This document shows, one piece after another, positions 12,854-23,429 of a stretch of DNA of 64,000 bases. The position numbers and the translations under genes are program-made. Position 1 is the stretch's first letter, and the number at the start of each line of letters is the position of its first letter. This DNA comes from Flavobacterium covae. GTDB lineage: Bacteria > Bacteroidota > Bacteroidia > Flavobacteriales > Flavobacteriaceae. The notes below the pieces were generated by a model. The model was not told the origin of the DNA and ran no database searches. It saw only the letters and a list, made by a program, of their open reading frames with translations. The DNA lies in the NCBI GenBank assembly GCA_019565575.1, contig CP067379.1:2790001-2854000 (forward strand), given 5' to 3'.

Positions 12854-13396
12854 TTGCAAGACGAAAAATTATTCTTAAGTGAACTTCTAAATCCTAAAAC
12901 TCAAAATGAAGCTTTTAGGAAATTGATTCGTGAGTATCAAAAACCACTATATTACCACATAAGAAATATCGTATCAGATCATGATGATTCAGACGATATT
13001 TTACAAAATACATTTATAAAAGTTTTTCAAAATCTCGAAAATTTTAAAGGAGAAAGTAAACTTTATTCATGGATTTATCGTATTGCTACAAATGAAACCA
13101 TCACATTTTTAAATAGCAAAGCAAGGAAAAAAGGCTTATCAAATGAAGAATTAAAAGGAAAAATGATAGAAAAATTAGAAGCAGACATACACTTTGACGG
13201 AAATGAAATTCAATTAAAACTGCATAAAGCAATAGCCTCCTTACCCGAAAAACAACAACAAGTTTTTAAGATGAAATATTTTCAAGAATTAAAATATGAA
13301 GAAATTAGCGAAATATTAAAAACCTCCGTAGGAGCATTAAAAGCCTCCTATTTCCATGCAGTCAAAAAAATTGAATATTTTCTAAACTCAAATTAA
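12854..13396 (+). CDS. ECF-type RNA polymerase sigma factor
   Basis: 180 aa sigma-70 family ECF protein. Region 2 (about residues 25-95) includes HDDSDDILQNTFIKVFQNL and LYSWIYRIATNE; region 4 (about 125-175) includes LPEKQQQVF and LKYEEISEILKTSVGALKA. No ATG is available between the upstream in-frame TAG and the conserved sequence, so a TTG start (MQDEKLFLSE) is proposed. Two small envelope proteins follow at 30 and 17 bases, suggesting an operon with a membrane regulator. Confidence 0.9.
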   Translation: MQDEKLFLSELLNPKTQNEAFRKLIREYQKPLYYHIRNIVSDHDDSDDILQNTFIKVFQNLENFKGESKLYSWIYRIATNETITFLNSKARKKGLSNEELKGKMIEKLEADIHFDGNEIQLKLHKAIASLPEKQQQVFKMKYFQELKYEEISEILKTSVGALKASYFHAVKKIEYFLNSN

Positions 13397-13426
13397 ACCT
13401 TTCCCTTTTATTTTTGTCCTACTAAT

Positions 13427-13816
13427 ATGAATCCTATTAATATAAATACAGACCCAAAAATTAATTCCGGATATAAAGTTCCCGATGATTATTTTTTAAA
13501 TTTTGAAAATCGTCTAATGTCAATAATTAATGACGAAAAAGAAAAAACAAACGTAATTTCATTTTGGAAGAAAAAAAATATTATACTTTATGCAATTGCC
13601 GCTACAATAATTATTTCAATTTTTACAAATATTTATTTTAATCAAATAGACAATTACACCATCAATTCTACACAAGAATACTTAACCTATGCAGATGATC
13701 TAACCACAGAAGAACTAGTTGATTACCTAACAATTGAAGATCTAAAAGATTTAGAAAAAGAAGTTATTCCTATAGATCATCAAACTCCTATTTTTTTAAA
13801 CGAATACACAAATTAA
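13427..13816 (+). CDS. Small single-pass membrane protein next to sigma factor
   Basis: 129 aa with one membrane helix (about residues 47-67, IILYAIAATIIISIFTNIYF) after a KKK positive patch, so the N-terminus is likely cytoplasmic and the acidic C-terminal part outside. The cytoplasmic part includes SGYKVPDDYFLNFENRL, a phrase seen in proteins encoded after flavobacterial ECF sigma genes. Position suggests anti-sigma or accessory function; no zinc-binding HxxxCxxC is seen. Function inferred from context only. Confidence 0.6.
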   Translation: MNPININTDPKINSGYKVPDDYFLNFENRLMSIINDEKEKTNVISFWKKKNIILYAIAATIIISIFTNIYFNQIDNYTINSTQEYLTYADDLTTEELVDYLTIEDLKDLEKEVIPIDHQTPIFLNEYTN

Positions 13817-13833
13817 CCAATAAAATGATTGTC

Positions 13834-14279
13834 ATGAAAAAGATAATAACTTTCCTTATAATTATATTAAACCAAATTACTTTTGGACAAGGAAGAGAAG
13901 AAAAAATGGAAAAAATAAAAACATTACGTATAGCTTTTATATCCGATAAACTTAATTTAACCTCTGAAGAAGCACAAAAATTTTGGCCTATATTCAATAA
14001 ATTTGATGATACACAATTGGAACTTCAAAAACAAAAAAGAAATTAATTCACCAATTAAATACAGAAAATACAAATTCCTTATCAGATAAAGAAATGCAAA
14101 ACTTAATGGATCAAGAAGAAAAAATAGAAAATGAAATAAGACAAAACAAACGATCATTAGTCAAAAATTTACAAGGTATTATACCAAATCAAAAAATTAT
14201 TCAACTAAAACAAATAGAAATAGAGTTCAAACATAAATTACTCAATCAAATAAAAGAACGAAAACAAAAAAGATTTTAA
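13834..14279 (+). CDS. Exported coiled-coil protein, Spy/CpxP-like (frameshifted)
   Basis: Signal peptide MKKIITFLIIILNQITFGQ, then charged helices: LNLTSEEAQKFWPIFNKFDD, followed by long Glu/Lys/Gln-rich segments. The sensor-like LT.EEA.KFWPI phrase is typical of small periplasmic proteins found behind ECF sigma genes in Bacteroidota. A missing A near 14040 splits it; correction gives 148 aa. An ATG three codons upstream (13825) is possible, but MKK gives the better signal peptide. It probably belongs to the sigma operon, as an envelope stress sensor (inference). Confidence 0.65.
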
Positions 14280-14380
14280 AATTTTATTTCATACTTCAAA
14301 TACACTTTTTTATTTTCAATAAAATATTATAATTTATTAATCATTTTTTTAAAAATCTATTTCAAAATAAGTAAATAATG

Positions 14381-14388
14381 TATATTTG
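14381..14388 (+). promoter_or_regulatory. Putative Bacteroidota -7 box
   Basis: TATATTTG matches TANNTTTG and lies 18 bases before the aminotransferase ATG. No TTG at the expected -33 distance, so confidence is limited. Confidence 0.45.
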
Positions 14389-14406
14389 AAACCAAATAAA
14401 AAACAA

Positions 14407-15891
14407 ATGATTACAACCGAAAAATCTACAACATTAGAACAATATTTTTTAAAATTTAGAGAAAATATTGTAGGTATTAATCAAGAATTTGATTCTCCTT
14501 TTGGAATAAAGAAAATTATTTATACAGATTGGACCGCTTCCAGGAAGACTATACAGACCCATTGAAGAAAAAATCTTAAAAGATTTTGGCCCCTTTGTAG
14601 CAAATACTCATACCGAAACCACTGTTTCCGGCACTGCTATGACCATAGCTTATCACCAAGCTCGAAAAATCATAAAAAAACATGTAAATGCTGATGAAAA
14701 CGATGTATTAATTACTGATGGCACAGGAATGACAGGTGTTGTTAATAAGTTTCAAAGAATTTTAGGCTTACGAATTAGCGAAAACTTAAAAAATTATACC
14801 AATATACCTAAAGAAATAAAACCTATAGTATTTATATCTCACATGGAACATCATTCTAATCAAACCTCTTGGTTAGAAACAATTGCTGATGTAGTCATAA
14901 TTCCTGCTAATAAAGAAGGTCTTTTTGTTTAGAAAATTTCAAGAAAATTGTAGCACAATATAAAGATAGAAGTTTTAAAATAGCTTCCATTACTTCTTGT
15001 TCAAACGTTACAGGTATCAAAACGCCTTATCATGAAGTAGCAAAAATTATGCACCAAAATGGAGGTGTTTGCTTTGTCGATTTTGCCTGTTCAGGTCCTT
15101 ATGTAACAATCAATATGCACCCTGAAGATCAAGAAGCCTATCTAGATGCTATCTTCTTTTCTCCTCATAAATTTTTAGGAGGACCTGGTACCTCAGGCGT
15201 GTTAGTTTTTAATAAAAATTTATACAAAAATAATGTCCCTGATTGTCCAGGAGGAGGAACAGTATCTTGGACTAATCCTTGGGGAGAACATAAATACATT
15301 GACAATATAGAAGATCGCGAAGATGGAGGCACCCCAGGCTTTCTTCAAGTAATAAAAACAGCATTAGCTATACAATTAAAAGAAAAAATGGGAGTAGCTA
15401 ATATACTAAAACGCGAAAAAGAAATTGTCGATTATATTTTTAAAGAATTAAACAAAGAAACTAATTTAACCATTTTATCAGGACAACATCAAGAACGATT
15501 AGGAGTTATTTCATTTTATATAGATAACCTACATTACAACCTAGGAGTTAAAATATTAAACGATCACTTCGGTATTCAAACTAGGGGTGGTTGTAGTTGT
15601 GCTGGTACTTACGGTCATTACTTATTACATGTTGATCAAGATAAATCCAATGCTATTACTTGTAATATAGACTCTGGTGATTTAACTGTTAAACCAGGAT
15701 GGATAAGAATGTCTATACACCCCACCACTACAAATGAAGAAATTAAATATGTTTGTGATGCCATCATCTCTCTAGCAAAAAATCATAAAGAATGGGGTAA
15801 AGATTACCTATACAATCCTAAAACTAATGAATATACACATAAAAATGCCCAGTCCATTGATAATCTTATTAAAAACTGGTTTGAAATTTAA
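14407..15891 (+). CDS. Class V aminotransferase, cysteine desulfurase-like (frameshifted)
   Basis: PLP enzyme of the class V fold, 494 aa after correction, longer than SufS/IscS (about 400). It shows YTDWTASGRLYR near residue 41, HTETTVSG, the Schiff-base Lys in FFSPHKFLGGPGT (Lys about 255), and a Cys-rich TRGGCSCAGTYGHYLL (Cys about 396 and 398) in the place of the desulfurase Cys loop. Two breaks: CTTCCAG for CTTCAG at 14537-14543, and a missing T near 14928. It probably acts on a sulfur amino acid or similar substrate; no suf or isc genes are nearby. Confidence 0.8.
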
Positions 15892-15950
15892 AACAGATAA
15901 CGTAGTTAAAAATAGAATCTAAACTATCCTATTTTGACCTTAATAAAATA

Positions 15951-15993
15951 AACAAAAGAAGTATAAACACATTTTCAGCATACTTCTTTTGTT
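15951..15993 (+). terminator. Terminator after the class V aminotransferase
   Basis: AACAAAAGAAGTAT pairs with ATACTTCTTTTGTT around a 15-base loop and runs into a T tract, about 60 bases after the stop codon. Confidence 0.75.
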
Positions 15994-16325
15994 TTTACAA
16001 ATCATCATAGTTTAGAACGAATCTCTTTTAAAACTATCACCAAAACAATACCAAATAATTTAACAATAGAAGTTACTAATATTCAGCATAAATTTAACAC
16101 TAAAATGAAAGCATTTAGAAGTAAAAAATTTAGAGCTGTTAGAAATATTTTTTTAGATTAACCAATTTATAAGCTCATTCATAATCAAATAAAAGCTTGT
16201 ATATCAATAAAATATAGATTATATTAAAAAAAATACCCCCTAAAAAGCTCAAAAAAGTTAAAAACAGGATTTTCCTTTAAAAATATATATCAAAATACAA
16301 CCTATAGTTTATCAATCCAACGTAA

Positions 16326-16407
16326 GAAAGAGTCTCATAATCAACATTATGTGATTTCTCTCTTTCGTCGAAATGAAAGATTGCGAACTTTTTGGACAGT
16401 CTCTTTT
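16326..16407. repeat. GRCTGTCC-family repeat, reverse orientation
   Basis: It ends in TTTTTGGACAGTCTCTTT and contains GAGTCTCATAATCAACATTATG, the reverse complement of the interior seen at 10150 and 18640. It lies in the 575-base gap before the DUF349 gene; the rest of that gap is AT-rich with only the aminotransferase terminator recognisable. Confidence 0.75.
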
Positions 16408-16466
16408 TATTTAAATTTGATTTTATTAACTTGTGCAAATATTATTAACTGTAAATATCCTGCAAT

Positions 16467-18325
16467 ATGCAAGAAGAAATGAATGATAACCTGCTAAAAG
16501 CAGATGGAAATGATCAAAATCTATCGCAATCAGATACTCAATTAGCGATAGAAACCATCGAGAACTTAAATGCAGAAGTAAATGAAGACAATACATTGGA
16601 ACACGAACATGAAATTCCAATGAAAGATTATCATACCATGAGTATGGATTCCCTAGTGCTAGAATTTGAACAATTATTAGCCCTAGACAAAATTATGGTT
16701 ATCCGTAATCACATAGAGGAAATAAAATCAGCTTTTTTATCTAAATACAATCATTTTATTGAAGAAAAAAAAGAAGAATTTTTACATGAAAATCCTAATG
16801 AAGATTTCGAGTATCATTCCCCTACAAAATCTAAATTTGACTTTCTTTATAACGAATATAAAAATAAAAGAAACGTTTATTTTAAAAATCTTGAAGCTAA
16901 GCTAAAATTAAATCTCCAAAATAGATTAAATCTAATAGAAGAACTAAAGACATTACTAACTTCAAATGCTGAAATAAAGGATTTATTGAAACCATTTAAC
17001 GACATTCGTGATCGTTGGAAAAGTGCTGGTGCAATACCTAAAGACAAATACAATCATGTTTGGAATAATTATCATTTTCATGTAGAAAACTTTTATGATC
17101 TACTGCATTTAGATAGAGAAGCACGTGATTTAGAATTTAAACATAATTTAGATAAAAAGCTAAAAATTATAGAAAGAGCTAAAAATCTTTTAAACGAACT
17201 AGACGTTTTCAAAGCTTTTAGAGAACTTCAATTATTACATAAAGTTTGGAAAGAAGAAATAGGTCCTGTTTCTAAAGAAAATCGAGAAGAAATTTGGCAC
17301 GCATTTAGCGAAGTAACCAAACAAATGCACGAAAAACGTGAAAATTTATTTGAACAACAACGCTTAAAAGAAGAAGAAAATTTAGCCACAAAAAAGGATA
17401 TAATAAATCAAATCTATAAAATTGCCGAAGAAAAAATAACAGCACATTCCTCTTGGCAAGGCCAAATAAACAAAATAGAAACTCTAAGAAAAGCATTTTT
17501 TGAAGCAGGAAAAGTTCCTTCCAGAAATCAATGAAGAAGTTTGGGCTGATTTTAAAAATGCTGTCCGAAGTTTTAATGCTAACAAAAACTCTTTTTATAA
17601 AGATATAAAAAAAGAACAACAAGCTAACTTAGATAAAAAAAAACGCCCTAGTTGCTAGAGCAAAAGAATTAATGAATAACGATAACTTTAATGAAACAAC
17701 CCCTATTATGAAAAAAATCCAAGAAGATTGGAAATTAATAGGTCATGTTCCTAAAAAGTTTTCGGATCATGTTTGGGGAGAATTTAAAGAAGCTTGCAAT
17801 CACTATTTTGACAGATTAACAGCCTTTAGAAATCAAAATGAAGCAATTGAAATTATTGCTTTTGATAAGAAAAAGGATTATTTAGAAATCGTAAAAACAT
17901 TGACTCTCTCTGGAGATCATAGAAAAGATTTAGACCTTATAAAAACTCACATAGAAACATGGAAATCCTTTGGCAAAGTACCTTTTTCTAGACGTCATAT
18001 AGAAGGAAAATTTAACAAAGTATTAGATACTCTTTTTGAAAATTTGACATCAAGTAAACGTGAAGCTGAAATGGTTCGATTTAACAGTCGTTTAGAACAA
18101 CTAAGCCAAGAAGGTCAACATAAAATAGATGGAGAAAAGATTTTCATTCAAAGAAAAATAGAAGAAGTACAAAATGAAATTTTTCAATTAGAAAACAATA
18201 TCCAATTCTTCTCAAATGCTAAAAAAGATAATCCAATGATTATTGAAGTAAAGAAAAGTATTGAACGTAATAGAGAAGAATTAACAATGTGGAAAGATAA
18301 ATTAAAACAAATTTATAATATCTAA
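16467..18325 (+). CDS. DUF349 domain protein (frameshifted)
   Basis: Acidic, coiled-coil rich cytoplasmic protein, 618 aa after correction. It has several DUF349 repeats, each with a W-K-x-x-G signature: DRWKSAGAIPKDKYNHVW, HKVWKEEIGPVSKENREEIW, EDWKLIGHVPKKFSDHVW and ETWKSFGKVPFSRRHIEGKF. The last about 70 residues form a coiled coil. Frame breaks are CTTCCAG for CTTCAG at 17518-17524 and one extra A in the run at 17638-17643. Function unknown; the family is common and single-copy in Bacteroidota. Confidence 0.88.
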
Positions 18326-18450
18326 TCTATATAAAACTTAAAAGAGGCTACAACAAAAAGAAATATTCAAAATTCTATTTACACTCTCTTAACACAAGAA
18401 AAATCATTAACATTAATAACAACTTCCTAAAAGTTGTAAACAAAAAAATT

Positions 18451-18480
18451 AAGGCTTAGATTTTTATAATCTGAGCCTTT
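18451..18480 (+). terminator. Terminator after DUF349 gene
   Basis: AAGGCTTAGAT pairs with ATCTGAGCCTT (one G-T style mismatch) followed by TTTTTCT. It lies about 125 bases beyond the stop. Confidence 0.65.
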
Positions 18481-18546
18481 TTCTAATTCTAAAAATCTCC
18501 TTATTGAATACAGTTAAAAACAACACACTTTTTCATATTTTAATTT

Positions 18547-18884
18547 ATACCACTTAAACTTTGAAATTTTCTCATAATACTATTTTTTTAACCTTTAGAC
18601 TGTCCAAAAAGTTCGCTATCTTGTCAATCGACCAAAGGGAGAAACCACATAATGTTGATTATAAAACGCCTCCTTATGTAGGAGTGACAAACTGTATGTT
18701 GATTTAAACACCATCTTACAAAAACAATAAAAATTAGTGTTGGTTTTCAATGCGCTTCGCGTTCGAACTAATAATGATTTCAATTATATACTCAACCGTC
18801 TGTTCCAGTTGTTCTTAAAATGAAAAAAAACGTATCGAGAATTTTACTTTTTAATCCAGTATATTTTAAGTTTAAATGGTATTA
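18547..18884. repeat. Composite repeat: GRCTGTCC element nested in ATACCATTTAAA element
   Basis: The left end TATACCACTTAAACTTTG and right end AAGTTTAAATGGTATTA belong to the ATACCATTTAAA family. Between them, from about 18597, lies a GACTGTCCAAAAAG element with ATAATGTTGATTATAAAAC and TAGGAGTGACAAACTG. The small GC-rich hairpin GCGCTTCGCGT lies at about 18752. The right end abuts the stop codon of the minus-strand SGNH gene (18882-18884). Confidence 0.8.
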
Positions 18885-20107
18885 ATTCATTTTAATTGTA
18901 GAGAGTGAATTTATATAATTATTCCAACTTTTAGCAAATGCTTCAATAAATAAATACCCCTGTAATTCATATCCTTTTCTAGAATAATGAACAAGATCAT
19001 TAACTAAAAGTTGATTTTTTGCAAACTCACAACTTCCTTTTAATCCATCTGAAATTTCAAATAAATCCCATAATGCAATTTCATTATCAATACAATAAGC
19101 CATAATTGCATCAGAAAAATCTTTTAATTTTTTATTAGGTACTACTTTCTTATAAAAAGAAACAGGAGGAGTTGATAATATAAAAACAGCTTCCAGGATT
19201 AAATATTTTTATTTTATCAATTGTTTCCTTTATTGACTCTACAAAACTCTCAGGAGTTAAAACAATATTTTGTGCTTCGTTAGTACCCATAGATAAAATA
19301 TAACAATCTGACTTAACATTTTTAATTTGTTCCCAAAATAAAACTTCAGAATTATAATCAGAATATTTAGCTCCATTTACTCCTATTGCACTATAAATAA
19401 TTCCTTTATCAATAGAGTTTTCTAAAAATATACCATATAATTTAGTACAAATAGAATCATTGCATATAATATTAAAATTAGACCGAAGACCATCAAATTT
19501 AAAATCTAAAACACCATCTTTAACACTATATTTTGCTGTATCTTCAATTAAATTAACATTTTTAATTTCTTTATTTGTAAACAAAGTAAGCTTATCAAAT
19601 TTATGAAATGTTTCAGTTCCTCTAAACTTAAAATTAATAAGAGAATTGGGTTCTATAGATTCTATCGCAAAACCACTTATACCACAGGGTATTTCTGGAT
19701 TTTTTTAATTAATCGACTTCCTTTCCAATTAGAATTTGAACTAAAAATAATATCTGTTGGAGCGTTACTTTTAGCTAATTGATATGGAAATATTAAGCCT
19801 CTACCAGCATTCCCAAAATAACGTTGTAATTCAGTACGTATAACTTTAGTAGATATATCAGCTTGTATGTGAGAATCTCCTATATGAACAAATGAAACTT
19901 GTTTTAAATTATCTTTTTTAATTTTAAAAGTTTAAGAAAAAGAGGTTTTAAATGATTTTCATTTATAATTATATTTTTCTCCAAATTTAAATTTATCTTA
20001 GGATATAAGGAGTCTGCTTTTTTATATTGAAATAAAGATATATTTTGCCCTGAAACAGTCTGTAAAACAAAATAAATAAATAAAAAAACTCTTTTCTTAA
20101 AAGACAT
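18882..20107 (-). CDS. Exported SGNH/GDSL hydrolase (frameshifted)
   Basis: Signal peptide MSFKKRVFLFIYFVLQTVSGQ, then HIGDSHIQAD with the block I Ser, a block II-like GVNGAKYSDY, block III SMGTNEAQ, and a late NDLVHYSRKGYELQG holding the Asp-x-x-His pair. It fits the exported GDSL hydrolases of Bacteroidota, probably acting on acetylated cell-wall or glycan substrates. Breaks: missing A near 19915 and 19705, and CTTCCAG for CTTCAG at 19190-19196. Correction gives 408 aa. It is divergent from a glucosaminidase gene, which supports a cell-wall role. Confidence 0.78.
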
Positions 20108-20275
20108 AAAATATTAATTCTAAGTTAATTTGTTGATAAAAAGGATGTTTAGAAAACTTTTTTATTAAATTTGTACCCTACTTCTTCAAAAAGAAGCAAT
20201 ATAATTATTAATCATTTGGCAAATTTGGTCAATATTTTAAGTAATACCAACTTAATTATAAAGAAATTTATGCTT

Positions 20276-20728
20276 ATGAAAAATCTAAAATTATACTTCT
20301 TATTTGCTTTTACTTTTCTTAGCTTTTATAACAGCTATTCACAAAGTGAGTCGTACATTAAAGAATATGGTGAAATAGCAGATAAGTTATCCTTTGAATT
20401 TGGAATACCAAGATCTATAATTCTAAGTATTGCCATAGTAGAATCAGGCTACGGTAATAGTAAAGTTGCAAAAAGATTAAATAACCACTTTGGAATTAAA
20501 GGAAAAAATCAAGTAACTTGGTCTAGTTTTAAGCAATACTCAAGTGTTGAAGATTCTTTTAGAGATTTTTGTTTAAAAATGGCTTCAAAAAAGTTTTATT
20601 TAAATCTAAAAGGAAGTGATGATTATTTACTATGGTTAAAAAAAATAAGTTTAACTGGGTATTCAACAAAACCTACTTTATGGAGAAATAAGATCAAAAA
20701 AACCATTTTAAAACATAATCTACATTAA
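20276..20728 (+). CDS. Exported glucosaminidase (peptidoglycan hydrolase)
   Basis: Signal peptide MKNLKLYFLFAFTFLSFYNSYSQ, then a Glucosaminidase domain (PF01832): GIPRSIILSIAIVESGYGNS with the catalytic Glu, KRLNNHFGIKGK, and FRDFCLKM. The mature part is about 125 aa, the catalytic domain alone with no LysM. It cleaves glycan strands of peptidoglycan. Start at 20276 is chosen because upstream in-frame sequence lacks signal-peptide character; a start two codons earlier (20270) is equally possible. Confidence 0.88.
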   Translation: MKNLKLYFLFAFTFLSFYNSYSQSESYIKEYGEIADKLSFEFGIPRSIILSIAIVESGYGNSKVAKRLNNHFGIKGKNQVTWSSFKQYSSVEDSFRDFCLKMASKKFYLNLKGSDDYLLWLKKISLTGYSTKPTLWRNKIKKTILKHNLH

Positions 20729-20754
20729 AGATAACTTTTAATAAATTTAATTTA

Positions 20755-20782
20755 AAAGGAGATTGAAAATTCAATCTCCTTT
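20755..20782 (+). terminator. Terminator after glucosaminidase
   Basis: AAAGGAGATTG pairs perfectly with CAATCTCCTTT around AAAATT... and continues into a T run. It lies 27 bases past the stop. Confidence 0.85.
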
Positions 20783-20796
20783 TTTAATTTAAATTG

Positions 20797-20804
20797 TAAA
20801 TTTG
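20797..20804 (+). promoter_or_regulatory. Putative -7 box for mutS2
   Basis: TAAATTTG matches TANNTTTG. It overlaps a possible GTG codon at 20804, so transcription would begin downstream and the ATG at 20825 is the better start. No well-spaced TTG was found. Confidence 0.5.
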
Positions 20805-20824
20805 TGACTACATTAAGAGATAAA

Positions 20825-22996
20825 ATGATTTCAATACATAGTAAAACCTTACAAGATTTAGAATTTCAAACCGTTTTAGAAACCATTTCGGCATATTGTA
20901 CAACTGAAATAGGAATTGAAAAAACATTACATATAATTCCTTATAAAAATAAAGAAGAACTAACCGATATTTTATTTCAAACCTCTGAATATCGTTCTTC
21001 TTTTGATAATAATAACGCCCTACCTAGTCATAATTTTGACCCCATAATAAATGAGCTTAAATTTTTAGCTATAGAAGATAGTTATCTAGAAGCTTCAAGT
21101 TTTAAAAAGATTCATTCACTAGCTGAAAACACTAATGCTTTATTAATCTTCTTAAAAAAATTTGATGATTATTATCCTGCTTTACACAAAAAAGCAAGTC
21201 AAATAACTATCACAAAAGAAATAACAAAAGCCATTGAGGCTATTTTTGATAAATATGGTGAAATAAAAGATGAGGCTACTCCTACTCTATTAGAAATCCG
21301 TAGAAATATGAATTTAGTTAGAGGTAAAGTAAATCAAAGTTTTGGGATGGCACTAAACCAATACAATTCATTAGGTTATTTAGATGAAATTCGAGAAACT
21401 GTGGTAGAAAATCGCAGAGTACTAGCTGTTCAAGCAATGTATCGCCGTAAAGTAAAAGGCTCTATATTAGGAAGTTCTAAAACAGGTAGCATTGCTTATA
21501 TTGAACCTGAATCTACCCTTCGTTATTCTCGTGAACTAGCTAATTTAGAATATGAAGAACGAGAAGAAATTATTAAAATTCTAAAGCAACTAACCAACAA
21601 TATTCGCCCTTTTCATGAATTATTAACACAATACCAAGATTTTTTAAGTGATCTAGATGTTATTTCGGCCAAAGCTAAATATGCCTTAAAAATAAACGGC
21701 TTATTACCTAAAATAAATGAAGAAAAAAGAGTTTTTTTAAAAGAAGCCTTTCACCCTATTTTATTTTTAAATAATAAAGAAAAAGGAAAAACTACCTATC
21801 CTCAAACTTTTGAATTTGATCAAAGTAAACGAATCGTTGTTATATCAGGACCTAATGCTGGTGGTAAAACCATTTCTATGAAAACCGTTGGTTTACTACA
21901 ACTAATGTTACAATCAGGAATACTAATTCCTGTACATGAACGTAGTGAAACGTGCTTATTTGATAGAATTTTAACGGATATTGGAGATAACCAGTCTATT
22001 GAAAATCATTTAAGTACTTATAGCTATCGTTTAAAAAACATGAATTACTTTTTAAAAAAATGTAATTCCAACACTTTATTTTTAATTGATGAATTTGGTA
22101 CAGGTTCCGATCCAGAACTAGGTGGTGCTTTGGCAGAAGTCTTTCTAGAAGAATTTTATCATCGTGAAGCCTTTGGTATTATAACAACTCATTATGCCAA
22201 TTTAAAAATGTTAGCTAATGAATTACCAAGCGCAACCAATGCTAATATGCTTTTTGATGAAAAATCACTAGAACCTATGTACCAATTAATTATAGGTCAA
22301 GCAGGTAGTTCATTTACTTTTGAAGTAGCTCAAAAAAATGGTATTCCTTACGGATTAATTAATCGTGCTAAAAAAAGGTAGAAGGTAGCAAAATACGATT
22401 TGACAAAACCATTTCCTCCCTTCAAAAAGAACGTTCTAAACTAGAAAAAACTTCACCTAAAATTTAAAAGAAGAAGAAACAAAAGCTCGCCAAGAAAATA
22501 ATAAAAAATGGAAACCATCAATGCCAAAATTCAAGATAAGCTAGAACGCTATCAAGAATTATATGATACTAATCAACGTTTGATTTATATGGGGCAAAAA
22601 ATAGATGATATTTCTGAAAAATATTTTAATGATAAAAACAAAAAGATTTAATTGGTGAATTTTTAAAAATGGTAGAAATAGAAAATTCAAAACGTAAAAA
22701 AATTACCCTAAAAGAAAAGAAAGTCAAAGAAAAAGTAGAAAAAGAAGTATTAGCAGAAGTAAATATTAAAGTAGAAGAAATTCGGAAAGAGAAAAAAGAA
22801 AAGAAAGAAATTGCTAAAAAATAGAGAAGAAAACAAACCTAAAGTAGTACTTAAAGTAGGTGATCGTGTTCGCATGATTGACGGTAAGTCTATAGGTACT
22901 ATTGATAAAATTGAAAAAAACAATGCCATTGTAAATTATGGCTTTTTTACCTCTAAAGTCAGTTTAGAACAATTAGAATATATTCAACCTAAATAA
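20825..22996 (+). CDS. mutS2: Endonuclease MutS2-type ATPase, no Smr domain (frameshifted)
   Basis: MutS-family ATPase: N-terminal domain HSKTLQDLEFQTVLETIS, core and clamp helices, Walker A SGPNAGGKTISMK, Walker B LFLIDEFGTGSDPE, and a THYANLK segment. The charged C-terminal coiled coil ends in a small KOW-like part (VGDRVRMIDGKSIGTI). Five A-run indels between 22375 and 22820 (four missing, one extra) break the C-terminal third. Correction gives 724 aa. The Smr nuclease domain of longer MutS2 proteins is absent. In other bacteria MutS2 acts in recombination suppression and ribosome rescue. Confidence 0.9.
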
Positions 22997-23006
22997 TATT
23001 AAATTA

Positions 23007-23420
23007 ATGCAGAAACTACCAAAAGATAAACAAATCATACTTTTTGACGGAGTGTGCAATCTTTGTAATTATTGGGTACAATATATCATTAAGCATGACA
23101 AAAATGATATTTTTCGTTTTGTAACTTTAGAATCTGAGTTAGGACAAGAAGTACTTCAATATCTGGGAATTAAAAATAGAAATATAGAAAGTATTGTATT
23201 ATATATTCCCAATCAAGCTTATTATTATAAATCAGAAGCTGTTTTAAAGATTGCCCAAAGTTTATCTATTCTAAATTGGTTCTTTATTTTTAAAATAATT
23301 CCAATTAACTTACGAGACTTTCTATATGATTTTGTTGCTAAAAATCGTTATAAATGGTATGGAAAAAAAGTAACTTGTATGATCCCTTCTCCAGAGTTAA
23401 AAACTAAATTTATTGATTAA
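23007..23420 (+). CDS. DCC family thiol-disulfide oxidoreductase-like protein (DUF393)
   Basis: 137 aa, intact. ILFDGVCNLCNYWVQ near the N-terminus carries the DxxCxxC motif that names the family, and the C-terminal RYKWYGKK is also typical. A thioredoxin-like redox role is presumed. It starts 10 bases after mutS2 and is followed 9 bases later by the DUF3810 gene, so the three probably form one operon. Confidence 0.9.
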   Translation: MQKLPKDKQIILFDGVCNLCNYWVQYIIKHDKNDIFRFVTLESELGQEVLQYLGIKNRNIESIVLYIPNQAYYYKSEAVLKIAQSLSILNWFFIFKIIPINLRDFLYDFVAKNRYKWYGKKVTCMIPSPELKTKFID

Positions 23421-23429
23421 TTAAAAAAC

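Noticed and set aside
16105..16161. Short ORF of 18 codons (MKAFRSKKFRAVRN...)
   Set aside because: No signal, homology or conserved context visible; length is consistent with chance in AT-rich DNA.
20804..20824. GTG start for mutS2 at 20804
   Set aside because: It overlaps a -7 promoter box, and the conserved N-terminus begins at the ATG at 20825.
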